Shown in pieces: positions 1 to 11,705 of a DNA stretch of 64,000 nt (position 1 is the stretch's first letter; each line of letters opens with the position of its first letter). The notes beneath the pieces were generated by a model. It ran no database searches, had not been told where the DNA came from, and worked only from the letters and a program-made list of their open reading frames with translations. Origin of the DNA: Litoditis marina (taxonomy: Eukaryota; Nematoda; Chromadorea; Rhabditida; Rhabditidae); the NCBI GenBank assembly GCA_964036275.1, contig OZ038434.1, forward strand, positions 12,251,259 to 12,315,258, written 5' to 3'. A program made the position numbers and the translations under genes.

Positions 1-2080
1 CTAAACCTTAATCTTCTTCTCTGAATCAGAACGAATAAGAATATCAAAAATGGATACGTCTCGCATCGGGGAAGTAAGAGGGTTCTGTCATTTGTTTTGC
101 TGCGTATTTTCGTAGTTTCTAGTTTGGTACAGTTGCGTTGGAATCAAAATTTAAAATTCATGCTGTGCTGGCTGATAACACTACGAATTGAGAGTTTTTC
201 CTTCGATGAGCTGGGACGTGAGCATAGTACGTTATTCTAAAATCCAGAGTCCAGACAACACTAAATGCTAACTTCTAGAACTGCCATTCCTTGATCCTAC
301 TCAAACCGATGAATATAGCCTTGTGAATAATCATTGTTGAGAAAAGTACTGAGAGATTCACAAATAACAAACACGAACCCCAAAGAGTTGCAGGTTGAAA
401 AACAAACTGACCACAAAAAGTAGAGGAGCAAAGTAGTGAGTAGTCGACCTCCGACCGGGCAGACTGAAGAAACAATGAAACAAAACACGTAGTTTCCCGT
501 TGGTAGATAGTGCACCCGTGGGACGTGACGGCGGTAGAGGTGGAGAACGTGTTTCACGATTTCGCAACTCCAGTCAAAACCTGATAACACGTCGCAGAAG
601 TTTCCCCTTCTCACGGATTCTGAGTTCCCGTATACTTGAGTAGCAGACAGCAGTCTACTGAACCTGAAATCAAAATATAGAAAAATATAAAATACGGTAT
701 ATGCTGCCTCACACCGCTTCGTTTGTAGTTTGAAACCATCGCTTTCCGTTCGAAATTCCAACACTAAGGCAGCGTAAAAATTTCTCAAATCTCTCGAGAA
801 GTTCATATGAGTTTCTCATGAGATACCTCACGAGTTACTTGTGAACTTTCAATGTTATAGCATAGCAATCAATAGAATCTCATGAGAATCTCATGTGAAA
901 CGCTCGTGAACTATCTCATGACATTATTTTTGAGGGTTTTCTACGCCGCCAGCTGTGTGACTGTGTGTACATGACTACAAGTTATAGGATTAGCTTATTC
1001 CATGACATGCCGACGGTTCACCGTTTACCAATATAACCCAAGCTCGTCGTGTTTATAGTTCAAAGCTCGATTTCACTACTCTTCAGTCAAAACTCAAACA
1101 CTTCTGCTATGTGCAGGTCAGACTACGATTCAGATTCCATCACCGTCTATTTAGATTTCTGGCCACTTTGTTACCGTGCGATGGTTCATTAGTCGCTTTC
1201 CGATATCGTTGCAAGCGGATCAACTAAGCGCTGGCCAGTGCTTCCCTTTTAATTTACTTCATTCCACCCTTCCTTTCTACCCCAATTATCTTGGCTAAGC
1301 CGCACCTGCTCTGGGTTGGCGTTAGTGAGGTCATCACAGGTTAGGGCCTATTAGAAGGGCCTAATTAGCCATCCAACTAGCTGCCCAATATGGAACATTG
1401 TTTACGACCATGTTATGGTTTTGCTTTGATCACTGGTCCCATTTTATGATCTGGGCTGAAATCTGACCGCACCAGCCCAATTTAGCTATCCATGCCTGGG
1501 GCGCTTGTAACTGAAGTTTATTGCTCTCACTGTCATGTATTATTTGTAATTAGATTTTTACACATAATTATGATACTTCAGATACAATGTTGTTAGTTTT
1601 ATTCACTTCGTTGCCAGTGAATAAAATTGCACTGTATTTCTGACTGCGTTGCTGTAAATTTGAAAGTTATTAATGAAACACACGTCCACCAACTAGTGAT
1701 TGTAATACTCCTTTTCACCATACTAAGCTGAATATTCGAATGATTTTCTATTATTGTGTAGTAAAAGAAAGAGACGACCAGTTCTCACAGTCTTACAACT
1801 TTCTGAAAACGTTTGCTTCACAGATGTATACCAGTAAATGTCAATAATATTCTGCTGAGGGTTATTAGTACCTGGGTCAGACTATAGTCATAACGTAATT
1901 TGTGCACAACAACCGGGTATTATGAAAGTTCTTGACCTCCACCGTGTAATATGTATGTTAATGAACACGGTCTCGCCGTGTGATACATTAGTATAGCAAT
2001 AATAAATCCCGGATATGCATTCATGGTTTATGTGGTACAGTAAGCCGAGGCCACGCCCCCTCGCTAACCTGCGCGCACGA
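1..2080. repeat. Tail of a 12-kb tandem repeat unit
   Basis: This stretch matches 12045-14124 and 24084-26163 wherever I compared them. It is the right-hand end of a repeat unit whose body lies left of the window. It carries only spacer DNA: a MITE, one half of a diverged direct repeat, and short hairpins. I see no credible gene in it. Confidence 0.95.
768..950. mobile_element. MITE with GGCGGCGTAG-type termini (array copy 1)
   Basis: This non-coding block of 183 bp starts ggcagcgtaa and ends ctacgccgcc, so its termini are imperfect inverted repeats. The interior is rich in catgag/ctcatg words. A second, independent insertion at 46213-46392 has better preserved termini and a closely similar interior, which defines the element's ends. 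No transposase is encoded. The copies at 12812 and 24851 are carried by the tandem duplication, not new insertions. Confidence 0.75.
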
Positions 2081-2179
2081 CGCACGCACGAGTCATATAC
2101 ATGCAGTATGTCCCGCAGAATAAGATGGGCTCATGGGAATTTCGTTGCGTTCGCGAAGATCACTCCGAATAGTTTTTAT

Positions 2180-2535
2180 GGGACTATTTTACTTTCGCCC
2201 CCCACTTTTTTCGTTTCAACCGAAATAGGTCCTGTGTTACTTTCACCCCCCACCATGGGGGGTGAAAGTAACATGGCTCCGTTTCAACTAAGAATTACAA
2301 GGGGGGGGGGGGGGGGGACGATTGTTAAAGATTGCCAGGCATGTTACTTTCATCCCCCAATTTACGTTAGTGGGGGGTGATTGTACAATGTCGACATTTA
2401 ACTTTAGCCCCCCACTCTACCATACATTTACCTTTTACCCCCCACCATTTTCTGTTGAAACTAGTGCGGGTGGGCAGCCAAACTATCACGGGGGGTGCGA
2501 TTGTACGGTGGGGGGCAAAAGTAAAATTTTCCCGT
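2180..2535. repeat. Cluster of C6/G6 runs and palindromes with a G17 tract
   Basis: The motif ttactttc(g/a)cccccca recurs in both orientations, spaced tens of bases apart. Around 2235-2271 it forms a near-perfect palindrome centred on accatggg. A run of 17 G occupies 2301-2317. Several runs of five or more C or G within 350 bp make G-quadruplex or hairpin formation plausible. Open frames across it are low-complexity and not credible as genes. Confidence 0.8.
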
Positions 2536-2751
2536 TTCTATAATTCATTTCTACGTGAAACCTCGTGAACCTACAGTTTGGATGTGAATAATTTCTAGTA
2601 ACATTTCATTCTGAACCCAACTGCTATTACAGCAATGCTATATCATTTCAAATGAATTTTCACCCATCCCATATCATTATTTTTAGCCGAACACATCATT
2701 ATTCGTCAACGTAGAAAGTGTACGATCACTAACGCTCCTTCACGTTTAACT

Positions 2752-5700
2752 TTAATGTGACAAGTCATGTACATAGTTTGTCACCTCTGATCCATTGATC
2801 GTCATGACAGCGGCCCCGTTGTTAAAAGTGTCCAGATACGCAACAGCAGATACCAACGTCATCACTTCGGCCGGATAGTTCAAGTAACCCTCATCGACCT
2901 GAAGAGAGATATTTATCAAACATATCTAGATAGTTTTTGACCTTTCATGAAATTATCGTTTCTATACTTTCTGGCTCATTATCAATTGTGTACTACTGTA
3001 ACTGTATGGTCATAACTTTGTTGTAGTTTGAGCTGCTAACACATCAATGTATTTGAACGACGACGGAAAACGCATGATCAAACTACAAACACTACAGACC
3101 AAGATAGTATGCACCGTTGTAATTTTTTTCAGAGTTCACAATGTATGAGTATACAGATTATTAGAAAACCCGGAGTATTATAAATGTTTGCCATCTGTGA
3201 ATTCGAACTCGTGAGCGAAATTTGGCAGACACGACACCATTCAATAAACAATGATAGAGCTCATAACAGCGATTAAGGCAACGTTCGTTATATTATATCA
3301 GGGTACTTCTGGTTCGTCCGAAATCAGTTGTAGCCTGCTCAACTAATTTTTTTTAGGAATCTAAAAGAAGATGAACTGTGTCAACACGCGAATTGATTGA
3401 TTTGACTAAAGCAGCGCAACAATTTTTACTCCACATAAAACTGCAATTGCAAACGTGTAAACGTCGCCAGGCAATGAAACTGAGTTTATGTTGGGAATGA
3501 CAAATCACAGTTCAAGCAAACATCTCGCCTCCATATCTGATGCGGTTCTCACCAGCTGTCTGCCGCGAATGATCAACTGTAGTTTGTTGTCGGCACAGAA
3601 CTTGGTCACTTGGTCGTCCCAGAACACGGGAATATTGTCCATCGAGCAGACCGGCTTCGAACGCAACTTCATCACTGTCCACATCGCTTCCTGAAACAAC
3701 AAACAGTACTAGTTTTTCATTTTATCTTTTACTTCCGGAAAAATTTTGGACAAAGTTCTGAGTTTCGTTCAGTCAGAGTGACCTGAGTAAATTTCGCTGA
3801 GTAAAAAATTGGACTTTGTTTGACACTCACAATTACCACGGCAGATGAAAAAGTATACTTTTCGAGTTGTATACGTCATGGGTTATACTTTCGTAGCGAA
3901 AATTTATTACCTGGTTCCAAAAAAGCATTCCGTGAACAATGTTTTCCTCAATTTAGTAGACCAAATTAGATTGTCATGTCAAATCGGTTAAAAACGTGTG
4001 TTTGTAGAACCAAAACTTGTGACAATTACGGAAAGACAGTCAGGCAAAATTTCAGATGTTACCATGAGCATTGCGTTCTGCTGCTGATCGAGTGGGGGCC
4101 TTGTGCAGGCCTTCAGGGGGGCCAGACCCCGGGACATAATGGTCGGACCCGGACCACCCGGAATACACAGAATACTGCGACCCAGTATACAGGCTGCCGG
4201 CATGGTGGCAGTCGTTTTCTGAAAACATATATTAAGTTGACTTCCTGATTTGAAGTCTGATCTGTTCTACACTACAGAGAGTGTGAATAATGACTGAAAC
4301 GCAAAGGGATCAAACTAAACACACAGCAACTCTGATGAACATGTACCTTTTGCGTTAAACTTTTAGACAAATGCAGTATCACGTAAAATATTCAACTTCC
4401 CACGATCGGGTGCAACTACAACTCTTCGAACGTGTAAGAAACCTACACATAACAGATCGATTGTTTCTTTGATCTGATAGGCCGGTATTCCGCGAAGCTC
4501 TAGCCACTTGTCGATAGGGAAGTCCTGTAATTCGTTTATGTGAACAAATATCATTCAAGTGTCAGATTAAAACAACACAACAGCGTAATAACACAGTATA
4601 TAGTACAACAAATGATGTGTGCGATGAAACTGTCTTTGTATAAACATTGTCATAGAAGGTGACCAAAATTGTGATTTAGGCCCACACAAATCGATCTAAA
4701 ATATGCCGGGATCAAAATACAGACACTACATAACTTGATCAACTGAATGTGCCCTACGCAGAACGAGATGAATAACTCGTATGCAGTTGAAGTTGCACTT
4801 CTGTAGGCCAACTCTTGGGAAGATACGGTCGGTAATTTCATCGATCTTTCTCTTCCCGGTGTTTCCAGCAGGCATATCACAGTTATTTTACCGAACATCT
4901 TTCGAGTGTATGTATTGTACCAACCCTAATAGTAGCCTTGTCCTCGTGATGCCCTCTCAGAAGTGTAACTTTGTGTGGAAAAAGACATTTGAGGCAAAGA
5001 AGACAGAGAAGTACCTCTAGGTTCGCTGCAAGTAACAAATTGAGATCAAATACCTCCAAACGTAAAGCAGTTCAAGTTTACGTGATCTCTCTCTACCAGC
5101 TACGTACTATTGTTTCGAACGTTGCAGCATCAATGAACTCTTATGAGAAGCTCGTTAATACAGTTCAAGAGGGGTTCGTGAGCGTTCATAATGGATGGGT
5201 ACAACTTGTCAGGATTATATCGTTTTTTAATAAACCACAAATTGCACGGAAAGGTATGGAAGCGCTACTCGGTTTAGCCCGATATAATCAGTAGTTTGAA
5301 TGGAATAGGAACTCACCGAACCCCAGTCCGATATAACAACCGAGAAAAACATAGGTTTTGTTGGGCGGCATTCCAACTACCGACATCAACGACACCAGAG
5401 AATCACCCTGTCCGTACAGGGGACCCACCACAGTAGCGTTCGCCTGCAAATGTAAGAATTTATGAAAAAATCAAGAATGGAGATCAATAAAGCGTATAGA
5501 ATTCTGGTTACGAACTAGCAAGGCTGGGTTCAAGCTCTCTTACCGGAATTTCCGTGACAATTGGTTCCTTCATCATTATGTCGCCTGCTTTTTTCAGCAA
5601 TCCCTGGAGAATCTCGTATCTGAACATAGTAAGTGTAAGTCATCAAGAGCATTTATGATTAAAACATGGTTATTGCCAATGACTTGTTCAATTCTTTCAG

Positions 5701-6637
5701 GTTCAACTGTGCATCTCACATCATAACATGCTCAAAATACTGCAGGAAATTTCAAATTCATACTGTAGGAAGCTACGTCCGTCTAAAACACACTATACTG
5801 TACCAAATTCACAGCTGTGTTAGATGCGACCTACGAATATTTGGGGATCATGCCGGGTGTGTTATCTCGTGGCACGTAGTTGACCATAAATCCCCACAGG
5901 TTTTGCGTAAATTTTTCTGAAACAAGAATAATTTCAGTCCACAACATAACAGATCATCTGAACAAAAAAGCACTGACTTCTTTGTGTTGCCGGACTTGTG
6001 ACTGATAATATTGTAATTCGACTGATTTTTTAGACTGGCTCTTGTAACACAGCACAAGGCGTAAAACGTCGAGGTCAGGCTACAAGTAGAGACCCTGTTG
6101 GCTTGCCTGAAAGCGACAAATAGTGAGGTAACAACTTACCCAAATCTAGGTTTTTAGGATTGATTCCTTCACACACATCCACAATTGTGTACATCTGACC
6201 CTGAAGCAAGTAATTCATTATGTTTATGTCGTCGACTGCAGTTTGACATTGTAAATATTTTATATGTATCATAGTATTGTATATTCAAACCATGAAGTGT
6301 ATGGCTAGAGAACTAGATAGAATATTTAATAGTCATATAGTTTTAAATGATTCACAGTTTGTTGTTTGTACGATGTTGTAACAGAGTGTTGCAACGCTGA
6401 TTTTTGAGCGTATTCTTTCCGCTAACGCAAGCAACAGAATAGCAGAAAGTATTCAAAACTTGAAATCTAAACCTGACACTTCGCTACATGGTCGTTCACA
6501 CGTCGCACTATAAATAGTTCAGAACTAGTTGATTTTAGAGAACGGATATTAGTGAAAATCACCTCTTCTGTCGTCATAATGAATCCAGAAGCAAGCAACC
6601 GACTGCCGCGGGTGAAGTACGGAATTGAAGTCTTCAT
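2752..6637 (-). CDS. PP1-like pseudophosphatase, copy A
   Basis: Predicted 375 aa in 11 exons: 6563-6637, 6140-6200, 5835-5916, 5544-5619, 5317-5443, 4925-5025, 4765-4851, 4447-4524, 4063-4218, 3553-3690, 2752-2898. The PP1 fold is readable from end to end. The family motif GDIHG appears as GPLYG (residues 105-109), GDYVDRG as GCYIGLG (133-139), GNHE as GHHE (165-168), HGGLSP as PGGPGP (249-254), and RAHQ as RGRQ (323-326). All six PP1 metal ligands are therefore changed (D64 to P106, H66 to Y108, D92 to C134, N124 to H166, H173 to P249, H248 to R325); only the acid-base His (H167) remains. The frame is open and phases join, so this is a gene encoding a probably inactive protein, not an obvious pseudogene. 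The intron between exons 6 and 7 (73 bp) and the donor of exon 7 have weak splice sites, so residues about 174-204 are uncertain. Confidence 0.86.
3022..3087. repeat. 66-bp miniature inverted element in a PP1-like intron
   Basis: It begins tgtagtttga and ends tcaaactaca, exact 10-bp inverted termini. A similar element lies at 32380-32448, and half-copies occur at 6796-6805 and elsewhere. The copy B equivalent is 15061-15126. Confidence 0.6.
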
Positions 6638-7078
6638 GGTAGCCTTCTCCAGAAAACGTGAATGACGTAAACTTAACTGGTTACCACCAACCTGTTTTCC
6701 AACCTGCTAACCGTTTGATCTACACTTTTTAGAACATCGTCACACCCTATTGTAGAGGCAGGCTGCGACTGATACATGTTACATTGTAAGAAGTTTGTAG
6801 TTTGATCCCACTTCATCTCAGTCGTAATTCGAGAACACTGGCGTGCCTAACTCGAACCAAATGTTGATTACTTTATCAAAAAAAACTTTGCACAAACACA
6901 ATACACATAAAAAAAGGTTTTTGGAATGTTTTTCACAATTCCGTGCTTTTTGTTCCAATAATCAAATGAAGATGAGGGCTTTTCAAAGAATTCATTCATG
7001 CAAACTGTGCACTTGTTCATGGTTTACACAATTATTTTGAGTGTTATTTGAAAGTTTTGTGCGTCCTCTCTTGTTCCC

Positions 7079-10000
7079 TCACGGAGCGCTCGCGTTGGAC
7101 TTGGGTTGCTCCACTTTGGAAGGGGGCGTTTCCACCGGAGCCACAAGTTTCAACAATGACACGAAGTCGGCTCTCTTCTTGGCATCCTGAATTAGAGAAA
7201 TGAGTTTTGATAATAATGACTACAACAACTCACTACGAACAAAAATTCATAATCACTGTCAACAAGATCAGTAAACAGAGATAACAGATTGTAAAGTATA
7301 GCCTACACGCCACTCAAAAAGGGTTAAAAACATTTTCCGGATTGTTTTCAACAAACGCTGTATGTGCAGCGAATAAACACTCAAATAAAACACATAAACG
7401 AACATTACAACAAAACACTCTCGAATTACGATCCGAATTAGAAAACAGTCGAATAAAACACAACACAGCTACCTTGACGAAGCACTGGTCCATGACTTGT
7501 TTGGCAATGGGCGGGGAACCTGCAGGAGGCTCCATGGGGGCACCCTCTCCAAGAATCTTCACTTTGGCCTAGAAAATGAGCAAGTAGACTAAAATTATTG
7601 AGAAAACGATGTATAGATGTGGCACTATGAGATATGTATAGATGTGGCACACTGCCAAAGCCTGAGTAAAAATGGCAATGACTATAACCAGCCTGAAACC
7701 TGAAATAAAACGGGAGTGGATGTGATATATACCTGAGCATTGGTCTCGTTCGGGAAGGGGTCCGTCTTACATCTGCTGAATATCTCCCACGTCAGAACCC
7801 CGAAACTCCACACATCGGTCTTCGTAGTGAAAACTCCCTGGAAACCGAAAGTACCGAGGTATGAAATTGTGTCCGGCAAATATGGTTAGGTTTGTAACCA
7901 ACTTCGCAATAGCCATAACGATGAAGTTCTTTTTAAGTATTGCAACAATTTCAGTGTCGTTAGCCTAGTTTGGTTTGGATTCTGGACAATTGCACTTAAG
8001 TGAACTCTACCTCTACTTTATAGAAAAGTTACTATTATAAATCTCATATTCCCACCTGAGTAAGTGTTTCTGGGGAAAGCCACTTGACCGGCACATTCTT
8101 CATTTTGGTGATTACCAGCTGCTTCTTGTCTGCAACCGAGAGACCGAAATCCGAGATTTTGACTTCATTTTTAGCTCCCAGCAAACAGTTTCTGGCAGCA
8201 AGGTCCCGATGAATCACCTGAAATCAAAGAATCGTGAGAAACTGAATCCTTCCGTTCACATATGTCAACCGTTTACGTTTCTTTTAATGAAAGCTCGTCA
8301 ACCACACAAATTCTGGAAGCTGTCAAAATCAAAATAATTTCGGTAATCTGTTCAGAGACTCTCTCAATCTCTCGATCTCTCAATTTCTTATTTTCTTTGA
8401 TTTCATGAGCTCTTATGAGATCAGAACATGAACTTCGAATTGGAGAAGAATGAAGATGAATGGTTACTTCACTAGACGATAGGTAGCACATTCCACGGCA
8501 AGCATCCTTCACAAAAGAGGTACACTGTTCATCTTTGCAAGTGGGGTTCTTCTTGAAGAAATCCTGAAAAATAGTCCATAGTTAGTTTATCAGTTTAGTT
8601 TTGGAATACTCAGTCTCTTCACAACAACTGTGTATCGAAACCTTATGATGACCAACGTTACACTAGAAAACATATTAGTCCGTATGTATACTGAAGTAGT
8701 CCACTCTGGAATGAAATAGACTTTGAATACCTTGAGACTTCCTCCAGCTGCCAGTTCGAGTATGATCATAATGGGTTCCTCCTGGGGGGCGATACCGTAC
8801 ATTCCCACGATGTTCGGGTGAGAGAATCTTCGCATCAACTTGGCTTCCTGGAACAGGTAGAAAAGTGTTACCCGACATTAAATAAACAACTAACAAGCAA
8901 ATATTCCTATGAGAATCATTCAGGCAATGTGATAAGGACACATACCAAAACACACTATGTTCTGGAAAGATTACTCATGAATTGTAACCATTTGATAATG
9001 TACATGTGTGTAATGTGTGTATATTACAATTACACACATTACACACATGTACATTATTATTACAGCTAACTCATTTTTAAAATGAAATTGGATTTCACTT
9101 CTTTCACAAACTGCGATCAAAACAAACCTTGATGAATTCAGTCGCTTGATCCTTGCTGACTTGACCTTTGATCTTCTTCACAGCGACCTTTATTTCCAGT
9201 TCGTTGTCTTTGATGCGCAGGGAACCAGTGAACACTTCTCCGAAGGCGCCTCCTGAAACGGTGAAATGGAAAATAACAAAATCAAAATACAGCTAGAGAT
9301 AAAATGTAATATAACGTGTACAATTAAAATAAGCCAATTTCTATAGATAGTTTATAGTTTTTAACTACACCTTGAACTGATTACCAAGTACACTTTTACA
9401 ATTCAAAATTAAAATAAAAGTTTAATTCTCCATACTCAAGAATATAACCTGATATTCACTTCTAGTCGGTACATATAATTTTATTAAACTTATTTCTGAA
9501 CCTCTCGTAAACTCGTACCTCCAATTCTCTTATCGATGGTGACGTTTTCGTGCAGAATATAGAAGTCGGGTCTTGGGATTCCATTGCGAAGTGTGACTCC
9601 AGTGGCACCAATCACCTTCTTCTCTTTCACCAGATGATCGATCAGATCGTTCAAGGTATCAGCAGAATCCTGGAAATAAGTTCATTCAATTCATTCATTT
9701 TCAGTTTTTGAGAATATCATCCAGTTCAAGACTTGGTTGAGCCACGGAAACTCTTCTCTTCTATTACAACCGGTCAAAAAGCCATTTTGTGTCCGTAGTT
9801 TGATCCTTGTAGTTTGAAAGCGATAAGAAAATGCACAAATATGCTCGCTGATCAATCTATAACTAGAAATCAAACAGTTTAGGCCTCAACACTTTCAGTC
9901 CCTAACGAGTTTGTTAGAGATACATCCACGGCTCAAAAAGTAGAATGTAGTGATCATGATTCATCTTCAATACAGAATTGATGCCACTCACCTCCGACAC

Positions 10001-11412
10001 ACTCCACAATCCCTTCTTGTAATCAAGAGGAATATGTTTCACGGTTCCATTTGTGTTTGCCGAGATGCAGTAGATGGAAATCTTCTTGACTGTGGTTCGA
10101 CGCACAACAAAGTCACCGTCTTTCTGAAATGTTCACATAGAAACAATTTGAATTTAAACGACAATCGATAATCCAAAACAAAAATGGAAACTAATGAAAC
10201 ATTTAGACGATTCATGAAGTAGAGCGTATTGTGTATACATACACCACTGGATTCAGAAAGATCAGATTTAACTCGCTTGAACCCTACAATAAGAACAATG
10301 CCTTCAAACTACATTTTCAATCGATAGTACTAACCGTCAACAGCCCCTCGCACTCGGTTCTTGGCATGAGTCCGTGGTACCAGGTATACGCCGTCAACAC
10401 TTTGCCAACCATCTGAAACAAATTTCAAAATAGATACACGGAGCCTTTATCAAAAACATATTTCACCTTTCAAAAGTTTGTTCATTTTATCGCCCAATTT
10501 CATCACACATTTTAACTAGAGTTAGTGTCAAAAACATCCCCAGTGCATCCAAGTTACACGGTGCGCCGCACTTAGTAAGGGGGTCTTATAAATTGTCGTG
10601 TCTGACGAAAAAACTTGAACTTGAAACTTGAAACTTGTCGTGTCTGATGTACTGTGACTAGAAAAACGTTCACCTGAAGCAGTGCCTTATTGACTTGGAT
10701 GGCGTTCTGGTCCGTGTCAATTCTGACTGGAGTCTTGATAGGAGCGGCAGCAGCAGCAGCTGGGTGGGAAGACACTTGTGTCATCGCCTTCGGATTGGCA
10801 GTCGGCTGTAAATACAAAGTTATTATATTTTCTGTAAAAACTAGTTAAGTGATGTACTAATGTAAAGTAAATATGTGAATACTTAGTAAAGTTATGAGGT
10901 AGTTCAGTGAATTGTTATTGCGTGTTCATACTTCACGACTAAGGCTGGGAAGCAGAGAGGCTAAATCACAAAAAGTGGGAGAAGATCTGTTGTAAACTTA
11001 AGGTCTAGGAGGCTCAATCGACGTTTACTACTCGCATGACCCATTTTTAAAGCCAAAGAAGGTTCAAAAACTAATTTTTGGCAAAACAACCCACCCTAAA
11101 AATGTAATGAAAGGAGAAGTAATAAAGTAGTAGAGAAAGAGGAATACTAATACCTTCACAAAGTGACAAAGTAATCACTACAGCAACTGCTAAACTGACC
11201 GGCACCGCAGAGTTCTTGGCGATTCTTCTTTTGTTGGTGTTGGTGACAGATGCCGAAACGACCTCCTTCGCGTGTTCGTGAACGGTGGTGCCACTCTTCT
11301 TGGTTACCGCCACCGGGTTGGCAGCACTGTTTTTCTTCTTAGAAGCGACATTGGTCGACGATGTTGCCGACTTCGGAGCTTCGCTCGGGGGACACTTTGG
11401 ACGTAGTAGCAT
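7079..11412 (-). CDS. SH2 domain non-receptor tyrosine kinase (Fer-like), copy A
   Basis: Predicted 504 aa in 12 exons: 11200-11412, 10674-10805, 10335-10412, 9992-10123, 9519-9669, 9128-9252, 8731-8847, 8468-8563, 8056-8217, 7733-7837, 7473-7568, 7079-7186. Residues 1-115 are a basic, Ser/Thr/Ala-rich tail with an Ala6 tract. The SH2 domain starts at WYHG (126) and has the phosphotyrosine Arg in DFVVR (R149). The kinase domain has a Gly loop GGGAFG (235-240), VAVK (K261), HRDLAARN (351-358), DFG (371-373), PVKWLSPE (391-398) and DVWSFG, so catalysis looks intact. The activation segment between DFG and PVKW has no Tyr. The SH2-kinase order and short length match the expanded Fer-like kinases of nematodes such as the SPE-8 class. 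An in-frame stop lies just before the chosen ATG, and a TTTCAG lies 43 bp upstream. Confidence 0.93.
8995..9057. repeat. Perfect 27-bp hairpin in a kinase intron, copy A
   Basis: Arms 8995-9021 and 9031-9057 are exact reverse complements around a 9-nt loop and consist of acatgtgtgtaatgtgtgta-type sequence. It lies in the intron between kinase exons 6 and 7. It could be a MITE remnant or a simple-sequence palindrome; I see no protein or RNA gene. Confidence 0.85.
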
Positions 11413-11455
11413 GGCTTCCTGGGGTAGTTACCGAAGTTGAGTAGACGAAGAGTAA

Positions 11456-11461
11456 CTGAAA
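11456..11461 (-). promoter_or_regulatory. Candidate spliced-leader or 5' UTR acceptor of kinase copy A
   Basis: TTTCAG on the minus strand lies 43 bp upstream of the kinase ATG with no coding exon recognisable before it. It could accept a trans-spliced leader or close a 5' UTR intron. The equivalent in copy B is 23495-23500. Confidence 0.4.
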
Positions 11462-11705
11462 CAGAACAGCTGTAACAAAGGTGTTAGAGATATTCATCAT
11501 CAAACCGTACAGTGTTCAAACTACAAACAAAGCGGACTACACGAACATGTACCGTTTGGAAATAGCTTTCCCGGGAACATCTATAATACCGTAACTACAG
11601 GCTGTCAGGTATATTTTCAGTATTGTAATGTCAAATGTAATATAAACTTGTAAGATGATCCGAGAAATCGGGAGTGACCTGAGTGGAGTGATCTAACGAA
11701 AACTC

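Larger units (their letters stand above)
1..2751. other. Spacer of the repeat unit, no gene seen
   Basis: This non-coding spacer lies downstream of the PP1-like gene. Its open frames are short, lack splice-compatible neighbours and have odd composition. It holds the MITE at 768-950, a diverged direct repeat at about 407-645, small hairpins (for example 1598-1623 and 1969-1987) and the C/G-run cluster at 2180-2535. Its equivalents are 12045-14790 and, in part, 24084-26163. Confidence 0.7.

Noticed and set aside
297..806. 169-codon open frame on the minus strand (also at 12341-12850 and 24380-24889)
   Set aside because: Low-complexity Phe/Leu/Tyr-rich composition, no family motif, overlaps the edge of a MITE and a diverged repeat block; better explained as spacer.
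2015..2380. 121-codon plus-strand frame through the G tract
   Set aside because: It is a translation of the C/G-run cluster, with Pro and Gly runs, and its length changes with the poly-G length in copy B.
2752..6637. PP1-like gene as a decayed pseudogene
   Set aside because: Eleven exons keep an open frame and matching phases, and the non-ligand parts of the fold are retained. A coding but catalytically dead protein fits better, with the weak sites near 4850 as the one reservation.
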